64,000 bases of DNA, taken from contig JAPUFC010000093.1 in the NCBI GenBank assembly GCA_027492275.1, positions 77,220-141,219 on the forward strand. The letters run 5' to 3'. The DNA comes from Mesorhizobium sp. (GTDB taxonomy: Bacteria > Pseudomonadota > Alphaproteobacteria > Rhizobiales > Rhizobiaceae). How positions within the stretch are numbered: the first letter of the stretch is position 1; the number at the start of each line of letters is the position of its first letter. Of this stretch, positions 18,974-28,040 are shown one piece after another. A program made the position numbers and the translations under genes. Under the pieces are notes generated by a model. It ran no database searches. It saw only the letters and a list, made by a program, of their open reading frames with translations, and was not told where the DNA came from.

Positions 18974-20154
18974 GCTCGTCCTTCCTGCGTCTCGCGGGGT
19001 CCTGCCAACCGTCTCAGCTCCGCTTCCACCGCCGCGAAATGCGCCGGCCAGTCCGCGCCTTCCCGGCCGACTACCACGGCCGACGGGCACCACGGCGTGC
19101 GGTCCGACAGCACCGGCCATTCGCGGCGGAACCAGTCATCCCTAACGAGGACTATCGGCACCTGCAAGGCCGCGGCGAGGTGCGCGCCGGTGCAGCTGAT
19201 GGTGACGACGGCGTCCAGCGCGGCCAGTTGCGCGGCGAACAGATCCATGTCCTTCAACTGGTCGACGCCGCGATCGTCGATGATCTCGCGCCCGCTCAGC
19301 GCGCGCAGCCGGTCGAGGTCGGCGGCCACGTCGCCGTACTGGACGTTGACGAAGCGGGCGGGGATTTTGCGCAGCAGGTCGGCCCAGGCCTCGAGCGGCG
19401 GCAGGTCCTTGCCGTGGTGCGAGCTCCACCAGGAGATGCCGATCAGGGGCAGGTCCTGTTCCGCGCGGTAGGATCGGCGCAGCCGGTCCGTCATCTCGGG
19501 ATCGGCCAGCAGCGGCCGGTAGAGGCTGCGGATGGTCGTCTCGTCGCTGCCCAGCACCGTGCGCAGCGTGCGCATCGTCGCCACGACCGTGCGCCCGCCC
19601 CCCGCCGGCTCGACCGTGGCCGGCCCGGCCAGGACCTCCGCCGCCGGGAAGCTGCGCCGATAGAGGGGCACGAGCCGCCTTTCCACGACCAGCACCGTCC
19701 GCTTCGCCCGCGCGGCGGCCGCCGCGACATGGCCGGTCAGGCGCAGGCCGGTGGCCGCGCCCTGCTTGTCGTTCTCCATGAAGTCGATGACCAGCGTGGC
19801 GTCGTCCAGCGGTTCGCCGCGCCATTCGTCAGGCCGCGTCCGCCCGCGCAGCGCCGCGATCTCATTGTCGACCGACGAGGCGAGCTCGTAGAGGCCGAGC
19901 TGCTCGGCGGCGAGCCGCAGCTCGCCCAGCAATTGCGGGTCGCGCGCCGCGATCGCCCGCCTGCCGAGATCGGGAACGGCGTCGCGCAACGCCTGCCACC
20001 GGCGGCCGCGCACGTTGCGCCTGAAACGAAGCATCCCGGCGGCGAGACGCGGATCGCTCAGCACGCGCCGGACCTGCCGGCGCGAGAATTTCAGCGCGTC
20101 GCGAAAATGACGGTAGCGGCGGCGCCAATGGTCTGCGAGCTTGTCCTGCCCCAT
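18970..20154 (-). CDS. Glycosyltransferase-like protein (GT-B, TPR-protein C-terminal type)
   Basis: A protein of about 394 residues. The N-terminal 120 residues are basic and helical without clear repeats. The C-terminal half resembles the GT-B/GT41-like domain of alphaproteobacterial TPR glycosyltransferases: I-G-I-S-W-W-S-S, F-V-N-V-Q-Y-G-D-V, V-D-Q-L-K-D-M-D-L-F-A-A-Q and V-V-T-I-S-C-T-G-A-H-L-A. The usual phrase is T-I-S-N-T; here it is C-T. The ATG at 20154 is chosen; an in-frame TTG at 20178, preceded by GGAAGGG, would add 8 residues. It is the first gene of a two-gene unit with the GT8-like gene. A role in capsule, exopolysaccharide or protein glycosylation is possible. Confidence 0.72.
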   Translation of the reverse strand: MGQDKLADHWRRRYRHFRDALKFSRRQVRRVLSDPRLAAGMLRFRRNVRGRRWQALRDAVPDLGRRAIAARDPQLLGELRLAAEQLGLYELASSVDNEIAALRGRTRPDEWRGEPLDDATLVIDFMENDKQGAATGLRLTGHVAAAAARAKRTVLVVERRLVPLYRRSFPAAEVLAGPATVEPAGGGRTVVATMRTLRTVLGSDETTIRSLYRPLLADPEMTDRLRRSYRAEQDLPLIGISWWSSHHGKDLPPLEAWADLLRKIPARFVNVQYGDVAADLDRLRALSGREIIDDRGVDQLKDMDLFAAQLAALDAVVTISCTGAHLAAALQVPIVLVRDDWFRREWPVLSDRTPWCPSAVVVGREGADWPAHFAAVEAELRRLAGPRETQEGRA

Positions 20155-20217
20155 GGCCGAAATCCGGGTTGCGCACAAAACCCTTCCATAGAGCGGGGCG
20201 AACGGCGCGCCAACCGG

Positions 20218-20240
20218 AAAAGGGCGGCTCCGGGCCGCCC
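20218..20240 (-). terminator. Rho-independent terminator of the SnoaL-P450 unit
   Basis: On the minus strand a perfect 7-bp stem GGGCGGC / GCCGCCC with the 5-base loop CCGGA is followed by TTTT. It starts 6 bases after the P450 stop codon. Confidence 0.75.
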
Positions 20241-20245
20241 GTTCC

Positions 20246-21529
20246 TCACGTCAGATCGACATGCAGCTCCTTCAGCGAGCGGAGCCAGAAATTGGGCACG
20301 TGGCGAAGGTTGCTCTTGTCCTCATCGACCTCGAAATCATCGACCATCTCGACGAAGGCCTTGAAGCCCCAGAACAGCTCGCGCCGCGCCAGCGGCGCGC
20401 CGAGGCAATGGTGCACGCCGGAGCCGAACGCCATGTGGGTCGCGGCGTTGCGCCGCTCGAGGTCGAGCTTTTCGGGACACTCGAAGCGCTTGGCGTCGCG
20501 GTTGGCGCTGCCGAAGCGGATGTCGACGAAGGATCCTTCGGGGATCGTCGTGCCGGCGATCTCCACGTCGCGCGTCGTGCGCCTCAGCCGGCTCTGCACC
20601 GGGCTTTCCAGCCGCAGCACCTCCTCGATGAAGCCGCGCAGGTATTTTTCGGGATCGGACTTGAGCTGGCGCCAGGCATCCTTGTCGCGCGCCAGAAGCA
20701 TGACGCCGGCCGAGAGCGCGTTGGTGCTGGTCTCCGAGCCGCCGACGAAGGTGTCCGCCATCATCTCGGCGTGCAGCTCGTTCTCGTTCAGCGGCCGCCC
20801 CCAGCCCGGCACCTGCTCGTTGACGAGGTCGGACAGCAGCGAGCCGTCCGGCTGCGCGCGCAGGCGCTCGAACAGCGGCTGGAAATAGTGCTGCGCCTCG
20901 ATCTCCTGCTCGACATTCCTCAAGAAGGCGCTGTCCTCCTTCTGCATCAGCCCGGTGCGGTGGCAGAAGGCCTCGGTCCACGTCTTGATCTTCCAGATGT
21001 CTTCCTCGGGCACGCCCATCTGGTTGCCGATGACGATGAGCGGGAAGGGCACCGCGAAGGCGCGCACGAACTCGAAAGACTTCTGCGCCACGGCCTCGCG
21101 CATCAGCCGGTAGGCGAGCTCGCCGACATAGGGGTCGAGCTGCTTGATGCGGCCGGCGCGGAAGGCGTGGTCGAACAGGGTGCGCAACTGCGCGTGCTCG
21201 GGGTCGTCGCGCAGCGCCAGCGTGCGGTCGGGCAGCCAGCCCTTTTCCAGATAGAGCTTGTTGGCCTCCTGCACGCGCTTGGAATCGACCTGCTCGTCTT
21301 CCTTGCGCCGCGAGCTGGAGAAGGTCCTGGGGTCCATCAGGATGGCGCGAACGTCCTCGTAGCGGCTCACCACCCAGAAGCCGGTCGTCGGGTCGCGCCA
21401 CACCGGCGCTTCCTCGCGCAGCAGCGAATAGGCGTGATACGGGCACTCCATGAGCTCCTGGTTCATGAAGTCGATCTCGCCGGTGTCGGCGGGCACGATC
21501 GGTTGCTTGAACCGGTTGACCTGCTCCAT
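20246..21529 (-). CDS. Cytochrome P450
   Basis: A 427-residue soluble bacterial (class I type) P450. The heme-binding loop F-G-S-G-V-H-H-C-L-G places the thiolate ligand at Cys375. The K-helix ExxR is E-E-V-L-R, and the I-helix oxygen-activation motif is V-G-G-S-E-T-S-T. It hydroxylates an unactivated carbon using O2 and two electrons. ATG 21529 has GGGAGG upstream. It follows the SnoaL-like gene by 51 bases in one leftward unit under a paired operator. No ferredoxin or ferredoxin reductase gene is in the window, so the redox partners must be encoded elsewhere. Family resemblance is to P450s acting on terpenes, fatty acids or steroids; the exact CYP family was not determined. Confidence 0.93.
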   Translation of the reverse strand: MEQVNRFKQPIVPADTGEIDFMNQELMECPYHAYSLLREEAPVWRDPTTGFWVVSRYEDVRAILMDPRTFSSSRRKEDEQVDSKRVQEANKLYLEKGWLPDRTLALRDDPEHAQLRTLFDHAFRAGRIKQLDPYVGELAYRLMREAVAQKSFEFVRAFAVPFPLIVIGNQMGVPEEDIWKIKTWTEAFCHRTGLMQKEDSAFLRNVEQEIEAQHYFQPLFERLRAQPDGSLLSDLVNEQVPGWGRPLNENELHAEMMADTFVGGSETSTNALSAGVMLLARDKDAWRQLKSDPEKYLRGFIEEVLRLESPVQSRLRRTTRDVEIAGTTIPEGSFVDIRFGSANRDAKRFECPEKLDLERRNAATHMAFGSGVHHCLGAPLARRELFWGFKAFVEMVDDFEVDEDKSNLRHVPNFWLRSLKELHVDLT

Positions 21530-21580
21530 TGGTTCCTCCCGAAGCTGGCGGATGCGAAAGGCTGGCGTGAATTTCGATGG

Positions 21581-22039
21581 TCAGGGATTGCCGGGCAGCC
21601 GCTGCGTGCCCTCGCGATGCGGCCAGACCATCTCCAGCCGGCGGCGCTGAAAGCGCCAGCGCCCGCCGTCGAGCCGGTAGTCGTCATCGTAGAGGATCAG
21701 GTATTTCAGCGGGTTCTCGGTCGTGTCGAGCACGAAGTCGGTGAGGTAGCAGCGCCCCTCCGCGCGGTCCGGCGCGGTGAATTCGATCCAGTGTGTGGAA
21801 ATGGCATGCAGCGTGCCGAAGGGCGTGCCGCCGCCGATTCCCTTCGAGCCCTCGTAGTGACGCCGGATCGCCGGCCGCCCGGCCACGTCGCCGCCGAAGC
21901 GTGCGCCGAATTCGCACACCGCGTCCTCGGTGAACAGGTCGGCGAGCGCGTCCAGATGCAGCCCGTCCCGGTACTGCGAGTAGCGGACCGCCAGGCGCTT
22001 GATCTCCTCCAGCGCCAGCAGCCTCTCCAGGCCGTCCAT
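21581..22039 (-). CDS. SnoaL-like / NTF2-fold protein
   Basis: A 152-residue NTF2-like domain protein. It contains L-E-E-I-K-R-L-A-V-R-Y-S-Q-Y-R-D-G near the start and L-A-D-L-F-T-E-D-A, then R-C-Y-L-T-D-F-V and W-R-F-Q-R-R-R-L-E. This is the same architecture as the SnoaL-like protein at 7552-8034 but with clearly different sequence. The frame is open further upstream; ATG 22039 has GGGGAGGATTC before it. It is the first gene of the unit with the P450, suggesting that the two act on the same compound or in consecutive steps. Reaction not determinable. Confidence 0.8.
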   Translation of the reverse strand: MDGLERLLALEEIKRLAVRYSQYRDGLHLDALADLFTEDAVCEFGARFGGDVAGRPAIRRHYEGSKGIGGGTPFGTLHAISTHWIEFTAPDRAEGRCYLTDFVLDTTENPLKYLILYDDDYRLDGGRWRFQRRRLEMVWPHREGTQRLPGNP

Positions 22040-22041
22040 GA

Positions 22042-22076
22042 ATCCTCCCCAGAGAATGATATTCTCTATAAGGAAT
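22042..22076. promoter_or_regulatory. Paired island operator between SnoaL-P450 and SDR units
   Basis: ATCCT-CCCCAG-AGAAT (22042-22057) and ATTCT-CTATAA-GGAAT (22061-22076), with a 3-bp linker. The element is 66 bases upstream of the rightward SDR start. On the left the first copy overlaps the ribosome-binding site of the SnoaL-like gene, only 3 bases from its ATG. A bound protein would therefore sit on the leader of that gene. Confidence 0.6.
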
Positions 22077-22147
22077 GTTGTCACAGGCCGGCGGGCGTGT
22101 AAAGTCCGAATCGCCCGTTCGGCGGGCATTGTGGGGGAGGCATGACG

Positions 22148-22855
22148 ATGACGAAGATCACGGCGCTGGTCACCGGCGCGGCGCAGGGCATCGGCCGCGC
22201 CTCGGCGGAGCGGCTGCTGGTGCAGGGCTACGATGTGTGGGCGACCGACCGCGGCCGCTTCGAGCTGCCCGGGGCGACCGTGCGGGCCATGGACGTCACC
22301 GATGCCGCGGCGATCGCGCGGGTCGTCTCCGAGATAGGCGCCGTCGGCGTGCTGGTCAACTGCGCCGGCATCGTCCAGGCCGGCACCGTCCTCGACGCCG
22401 CCGACGACGACATCGACCTGGGCTTCGACGTGAACTTCCGCTCCATGGTGCGCACCACGCGCGCCGTCCTGCCCGGCATGCTGGCGGCCGGCGGCGGCGC
22501 GATCGTCAACATCGCCTCCGTCGGCTCCAGCCTCAAGGCCGTGCCCGACCGCTTCGTCTACAGCGCCAGCAAGGGCGCGGTGATCGGCCTGACCAAGTCG
22601 GTGTCGGCCGATTTCGCGCCGAAGGGCGTGCGCTGCAACGCCGTCTGCCCCGGCCCCATCGATAGCCCCTCCATGCGCGAGCGCATCGTCGCCTCGGGCC
22701 CCGACGCGGAGGCCGCGCGCCGCGAGATCGGCGCGCGCACGCCGCTCGGCCGGCTGGGAACGGTGGAGGAGGTCGCCGACCTCGTCGCCTATCTGGCGGG
22801 GGCGCGGTTCACCACCGGCCAGACCTTCGTCATCGACGGCGGCATGACCGCCTGA
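22148..22855 (+). CDS. SDR-family NAD(P)-dependent oxidoreductase
   Basis: A 235-residue classical SDR. The motifs are T-G-A-A-Q-G-I-G, L-V-N-C-A-G-I, N-I-A-S-V-G-S-S and Y-S-A-S-K-G-A. An ATG at 22142 is in frame, but GGGGAGG ends one base before it, so the second ATG at 22148, seven bases away, is preferred. It is transcribed alone and divergently from the SnoaL-P450 unit, and ends 3 bases before the convergent livM of transporter 2. It probably oxidises the alcohol made by the neighbouring P450 (inference from the shared operator). Confidence 0.9.
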   Translation: MTKITALVTGAAQGIGRASAERLLVQGYDVWATDRGRFELPGATVRAMDVTDAAAIARVVSEIGAVGVLVNCAGIVQAGTVLDAADDDIDLGFDVNFRSMVRTTRAVLPGMLAAGGGAIVNIASVGSSLKAVPDRFVYSASKGAVIGLTKSVSADFAPKGVRCNAVCPGPIDSPSMRERIVASGPDAEAARREIGARTPLGRLGTVEEVADLVAYLAGARFTTGQTFVIDGGMTA

Positions 22856-22858
22856 TCG

Positions 22859-23902
22859 TCAGCGAGGCGCGCCCCTCGCCATCCGCCACAGCGCCACGAT
22901 CCAGCCGCGCACCCCCTCGCGCGCATAGCCGATGAACAGGATGATCAGCGCGCCGTAGAGCATCAGCGAGATGCGCGCCGCGTGCTGGTTGGCCTGCGCG
23001 CTGCCGATGATCGTCTCGACCAGCGGGGGTGTGACGTAGGGCAGCGTCGTTACGATGGCCGCGCCGATCACCGAGCCGGCGACGCTTCCCAGCCCGCCGA
23101 TCAGGATCATCGCCAGCGCGGCGATCGCCGTGTGCAGCGTGAAGGACTCCGAGCTGACATTGCCGGAGAAATGCGCGAACAGCGAGCCTTGCAGGCCGAT
23201 GATGGCCGACGAGATGACGAAGGCCATCAGCTTGTAGCGCGCCACCGGTATGCCCATGGCGGGTGCGGCGTCCTCGCGGTCGCGGATGATGCGCCATGCC
23301 CGCCCCGAGCGGCCGTGCTGCAGCCAGGTGCACACCAGCGCCACCGCCACGGCGAAGCCGAGCAGCACCAAGGACCACGTGCGCTGCGTGTAGACGAGGT
23401 TGCCGCGGATCACCGGGTCGACGATGAAGCCGGCCGACCCCACGGCCGCGAACTGGTACTTTTCCGCCGCGAACAGGGCGACGAAATGCGCCGCCATCGT
23501 CGCCAGGATCAGGTAGATGCCCTTGATGCGCAGCGCCGGCAGGCCGACCAGCACGCCGAACGCGCCGCACACCAGCATGGAGACGCCGAGGTCGAAGGGA
23601 AAGGGGATGCCGCTGCGCTCGCACCACACGGTGGTGAACGCGCCGACCGTCAGGAAGGCGGCGTTGCCGATGGAGACCTGGCCGGCCGTGCCCATCAGGA
23701 GATTCAGGCCCAGCGCACCGATGGCGGCCAGAAGCACGATGTTGACGATATAGGTGTAGTAGGAGCCGCCGATCATGGCGCAGACCGCCACCGCCGCCGC
23801 CAGGCACGCGGCCGTGACGGCGAACTCCACCATCCCGTTCTTCGCGGCCGGGAAGCCGGCGCGGGCGCCCGCCTGGCCGGACATGACAACCTCCGCCGTC
23901 AT
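22859..23902 (-). CDS. Branched-chain amino acid-type ABC transporter permease, LivM-like (transporter 2)
   Basis: A 347-residue polytopic permease. Landmarks are L-L-M-G-T-A-G-Q-V-S-I-G-N-A-A-F, the R-I-I-R-D-R-E-D-A-A-P-A-M-G-I loop and A-M-I-L-I-G-G-L-G-S-V-A-G. Its start overlaps the livH stop as ATGA; M-S-G-Q at 23884 is an alternative start. It is the last gene of the five-gene transporter 2 unit and is paired with LivH2. It is divergent from the LivM of transporter 1, so the two are not a recent duplication. Confidence 0.92.
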   Translation of the reverse strand: MTAEVVMSGQAGARAGFPAAKNGMVEFAVTAACLAAAVAVCAMIGGSYYTYIVNIVLLAAIGALGLNLLMGTAGQVSIGNAAFLTVGAFTTVWCERSGIPFPFDLGVSMLVCGAFGVLVGLPALRIKGIYLILATMAAHFVALFAAEKYQFAAVGSAGFIVDPVIRGNLVYTQRTWSLVLLGFAVAVALVCTWLQHGRSGRAWRIIRDREDAAPAMGIPVARYKLMAFVISSAIIGLQGSLFAHFSGNVSSESFTLHTAIAALAMILIGGLGSVAGSVIGAAIVTTLPYVTPPLVETIIGSAQANQHAARISLMLYGALIILFIGYAREGVRGWIVALWRMARGAPR

Positions 23903-24774
23903 ACGCGCGAGACCTTCTTGGTGCCGTAGAGCCCTTCCGGCATGAACAGCATCACGATCAGCAGCGCGATGTAGGTGACGACGTTGACGTATTCGCCGCC
24001 GAGATAGGCGGCGACGAAGCCTTGCAGCAGGCCGACGATGGCGCCGCCCGCCAGCGCGCCGCCGATCGAGTCCAGCCCGCCGAGCAGCATGGCGGGGAAG
24101 GCCAGCAGCGCCAGTTCCACCATGCCGGGCGTCACCACCGTCGAGCTGGCATGCACGATGCCCGCAACGCCGGCCAGCGCCGCCGAGACGAACCAAGAGC
24201 CGAGATAGATGACGTGGACGCGGATGCCGCCCTGGCTGGCCAGCAGCGGGTCCTGCCCGGCGGCGCGCACCCGCCGCCCGAGGTCGGTGTAGTGCAGCGC
24301 GCCGGCGACGCCCAGCGCCAGCAGGAAGCCGAACGCCGTCAGCACCAGCGATTCGACGCTGAAGCGCGCGCCGAAGATCGTCACGAAGGAGTCCGGCAGG
24401 CCGGGCACCGTGATGACGAACTGCTCGGCCCCGAACAGGATGCCCATCGCGCCGTCGGCCACCGCCGCGAAGCCCAGCGTCGCGATCACCGGCATGAAGT
24501 GCGGCAGACCGACCATGCGTTGCAGCACGACGCGGTAGAGCAGCGCGCCGGCGATGCCGGTGACGGCCAGCGCCGCCAGAGCGACCACCGCGAAGGGCAG
24601 GGTCGTCGTCGCCTGCCACTTGCCGGTCAGGTAGGCCGCCAGCAGCATGAACTGGCCGTGCGAGAAGTTCAGCGTGTCGGTCGCCCGGTAGCCGAGCACG
24701 AGGCCGAGCGTGATCAGCGCGTAGATCGCCCCCAGCGACAGCCCGCCGATCACCGAAACCGCGATCAGGTCCAT
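23899..24774 (-). CDS. Branched-chain amino acid-type ABC transporter permease, LivH-like (transporter 2)
   Basis: A 291-residue permease. It has the LivH N-terminal block G-G-L-S-L-G-A-I-Y-A-L-I-T-L-G and the late block L-L-G-G-L-D-S-I-G-G-A. The reading frame continues 9 codons upstream, but ATG 24774 has GGGGAGGA before it. It lies 13 bases downstream of livG2 and overlaps livM2 by 4 bases. Confidence 0.92.
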   Translation of the reverse strand: MDLIAVSVIGGLSLGAIYALITLGLVLGYRATDTLNFSHGQFMLLAAYLTGKWQATTTLPFAVVALAALAVTGIAGALLYRVVLQRMVGLPHFMPVIATLGFAAVADGAMGILFGAEQFVITVPGLPDSFVTIFGARFSVESLVLTAFGFLLALGVAGALHYTDLGRRVRAAGQDPLLASQGGIRVHVIYLGSWFVSAALAGVAGIVHASSTVVTPGMVELALLAFPAMLLGGLDSIGGALAGGAIVGLLQGFVAAYLGGEYVNVVTYIALLIVMLFMPEGLYGTKKVSRV

Positions 24775-24787
24775 GACCGTCCTCCCC

Positions 24788-25559
24788 TCACGCGCCGCCA
24801 ATCATGGCCTGGCGGAAGCCCTGCGATTCCAGCACCGCGCGCGTCTCGCCCTGCATCAGCACCGCGCCGCTCTGCAACGCGATGACCTTGTGCGAGATGG
24901 CGCGCACCAGGTCCATATGGTGTTCCACCACCAGCATGGAGACGCCGCCCCCGTTTGGGTGACCTTGGGCATGGATCGTCTTGAGCAGGTCTCGCACGCG
25001 ATGGCGCTCATGCGTGTCGAGGCCGGACGACGGCTCGTCCAGCAGGATCAGACGCGGGGCGCAGATGAGCGCGCGCAGAATGTCGATCAGCTTGCGCGGA
25101 CCATAGGCCAGCTCGCTGCACCGGCGCGTGGCCTGGCCGTCGAGACCGACCATGGCGAGCAGTTCCATCGCCCGCGTCGCCGCGGCGTTTTCGCTGCCGC
25201 CCACGCGCCCGCGCCGGACGATCTGGTCGAGCGTCGAATAGGAGCGGGCGGGGAAGGTGCCGGACAGCACGTTCTCCAGCACCGTCTCGGAATCCACGAG
25301 CTGCGGGTCCTGGAAGGTTCGCGCCACGCCGTGCCGCGACACGTTGAACGCGCGTTCCCTGGTGACGTCGGCGCCGAACACATGCACCGCGCCGACGGTG
25401 CGGATCAGCCGGTTGACCGCGTTGAGCAGCGTCGATTTGCCGGCGCCGTTCGGCCCGATGATCGAGACGATCGTGTCGCGCTCGACCGTCACCGTGACGT
25501 CGTTCAGCGCCTGCAGCCCGCCGAAGCGCGCCCCGATCCCGCTGGTGGAGAGCGCCGCC

Positions 25560-25567
<8 letters not shown>
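24788..25567 (-). CDS. Branched-chain amino acid-type ABC transporter ATPase, LivG-like (transporter 2)
   Basis: A 259-residue ABC ATPase (262 if the in-frame ATG at 25576 is used). Walker A is G-P-N-G-A-G-K-S-T, Walker B L-I-L-L-D-E-P-S-S-G-L, and the switch His is in V-E-H-H-M. The signature is L-A-Y-G-P-R-K, with the usual G-G-Q replaced, as is common in LivG subfamilies. It overlaps the end of livF2 by 8 bases. It energises transporter 2 with LivF2. Confidence 0.92.
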
Positions 25568-26285
<718 letters not shown>

Positions 26286-26289
26286 CGCG

Positions 26290-27453
26290 TCAGTCGCTGC
26301 CCATCTGGACCGGCTCGCCGTCGGCGACGACCTTGCCGCCGTCCCATTTGTAGCCCTGCACCTTGCTGAGCCCGGCATGGTTGTCGGCGGTGAAATGCAC
26401 CGGACCGAAAAGCAGCCCGTCCGGAATCTCCACGGGCCCCGCCGTCTCGAGCGTGTCGATCAGCTTCTCGCCCGTGCAGCCCTCGCCGCACGTCTTCAGC
26501 GCTTCCGTCAGCGTGTAGGCCGTGATCCAGCCGCTTGCCCACCAGGTGTTGCCCATGTCGGCGGCGTAGGGCGAGCCCTTCATCGCCTCCACCACGGCGG
26601 GGATGTCGGTCGCCACGTTGCTGCTGCGGAAGGCGTAGTAGTTGGGCAGCGCCACCTTCTGGAACAGCTCGTTCGACGAGATCGAGACATAGCCGATGAT
26701 CGGGGCGGCGGTGACGCCCGCGTCGCTGATCGCCTTGATGACCAGCGGGCCGTCGGCGTTGCCGGACAGCACGAACACGGCAGCCGGGGCCTCGCGCGCG
26801 ATCTTCGCGCCCTGGCTGGCGAAGGAGGGGATGCCGGCCGGGAAGCGCTCGGCCGTCGCCACCGTGAAGCCCTTCTGCTTGCCGATCTCCTCGATCGCCT
26901 TGATGATGGCGTCGCTGAACGTGGTCTGCACGCTGGCCGTTGCGACCGTCTTGCCCTTCAGGTCGCCGACCTTCGCCTCGGCCATGGCGACGAAGGCCTG
27001 CGCCTGCTGCGTCGCCGAGACGTTGAGCTGGAACATGGTCCTGGTCGGCTTGGGATAGAGGAAGCTGTCGTCGGCGGTAACGGTCAGCACCGGCAGCTCG
27101 GCGTTTTCGAGAAGCTGGCGCGACTGCGTCTGGCTGGTGCTCTGGCCGAAGAAGGCCATGGCGATGGGCGGGTCGGACAGCACGCGCTGGAACAGGCCAT
27201 TGGCCACCGCCGGCGTGGACTGCTCGTCGAGCAGGTCGAGCTTGATCTGGCGGCCGTCGATGCCGCCGGCCTTGTTGACGGTGTCGATGTAGGCCTCGAA
27301 GCCGGTGCCGGCGGGCCCGAGCACGGTGGCGAGCACGCCCGTCTTGGCGGCGATCAGCGCCACGCGGTAGGGGGCCTTGCTCTGCGCGAAGGCCGTCGCG
27401 GAAACGGCAAGGATGGTCGACGCGGCCAAGGCCGCGCACACGATATGGCGCAT
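26290..27453 (-). CDS. Periplasmic substrate-binding protein of ABC transporter 2 (LivJ/K type)
   Basis: A 387-residue type-1 periplasmic binding protein. The signal peptide covers residues 1-23 (M-R-H-I-V then an Ala-rich core, cleavage after A-F-A). The mature part begins Q-S-K-A-P-Y-R-V-A-L-I-A-A-K-T-G. A disulfide-like C-G-E-G-C lies near residue 315. It is the first gene of SBP-livF-livG-livH-livM, a different order from transporter 1. The paired operator lies 40 bases upstream. Confidence 0.92.
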   Translation of the reverse strand: MRHIVCAALAASTILAVSATAFAQSKAPYRVALIAAKTGVLATVLGPAGTGFEAYIDTVNKAGGIDGRQIKLDLLDEQSTPAVANGLFQRVLSDPPIAMAFFGQSTSQTQSRQLLENAELPVLTVTADDSFLYPKPTRTMFQLNVSATQQAQAFVAMAEAKVGDLKGKTVATASVQTTFSDAIIKAIEEIGKQKGFTVATAERFPAGIPSFASQGAKIAREAPAAVFVLSGNADGPLVIKAISDAGVTAAPIIGYVSISSNELFQKVALPNYYAFRSSNVATDIPAVVEAMKGSPYAADMGNTWWASGWITAYTLTEALKTCGEGCTGEKLIDTLETAGPVEIPDGLLFGPVHFTADNHAGLSKVQGYKWDGGKVVADGEPVQMGSD

Positions 27454-27492
27454 GATTTCCTCCCGGTGGCGGCCGGCTCCCTCCGGCCTAGA

Positions 27493-27527
27493 ATTCTCTA
27501 TGGAGAAGACTATTCTCGGATACTAAT
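27493..27527. promoter_or_regulatory. Paired island operator before transporter 2
   Basis: ATTCT-CTATGG-AGAAG (27493-27508) and ATTCT-CGGATA-CTAAT (27512-27527), separated by 3 bp. The first copy is strong and the second is degenerate on its right. It lies 40 bases upstream of the transporter 2 binding-protein start and marks the right edge of the regulon. Confidence 0.65.
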
Positions 27528-27601
27528 CGGCGCGCGCGGCTTTGTCCAGACGGTACGCGGCCGTCTCGACCAGTCGTGGCGAAAGCCGGTGGAGGAGAGG
27601 C

Positions 27602-27835
27602 TCAGCCCTGCCGTTCGTCGAAATCGATGGCGAGGCCGGAGCTGCTGGCGCGGTCGAGGATCGCCGCGCGTATCCGTTCGCGCGGTACCGCGCCGGGCAG
27701 TTGCCGCGCCGTTTCGCCGACCAGCTTCGCCATCGACACCACGCCGTTGCGCGGCATGCGGTCGAAGAAGTCGTCGAGGATGTGGCCCATGAGCATCTCG
27801 TCGCTTGGGGGCCTGCTGAGAGCATCGCGATTCAT
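27602..27835 (-). CDS. Small hypothetical protein
   Basis: A 77-residue protein I do not recognise. It reads M-N-R-D-A-L-S-R-P-P-S-D-E-M-L-M-G-H then D-D-F-F-D-R-M-P and ends I-D-F-D-E-R-Q-G. It is charged, has no signal peptide or membrane segment, and is predicted mostly helical. The frame is open upstream, but ATG 27835 has GGAGG 12 bases before it. It is divergent from the small basic protein at 28041. Function unknown. Confidence 0.5.
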   Translation of the reverse strand: MNRDALSRPPSDEMLMGHILDDFFDRMPRNGVVSMAKLVGETARQLPGAVPRERIRAAILDRASSSGLAIDFDERQG

Positions 27836-28040
27836 GACTGCGCCTCCGTTCGGGATCGGCGAAAGAGCAGATCGTCTTTCAGTTGCCGCCGCGCGTGCAT
27901 TTGGCCGGCAATACGGACATTGGAGCATGGCGGCGCCGGGCGCGAAATGAAAAATGCTAAGGCGCCGGGCGAAAACGAAGGAACCAACCGCGCCTCCTCG
28001 GGTTTGCAGGGGCATCCGGCAAAGCCAGGGGAGATTTTCC

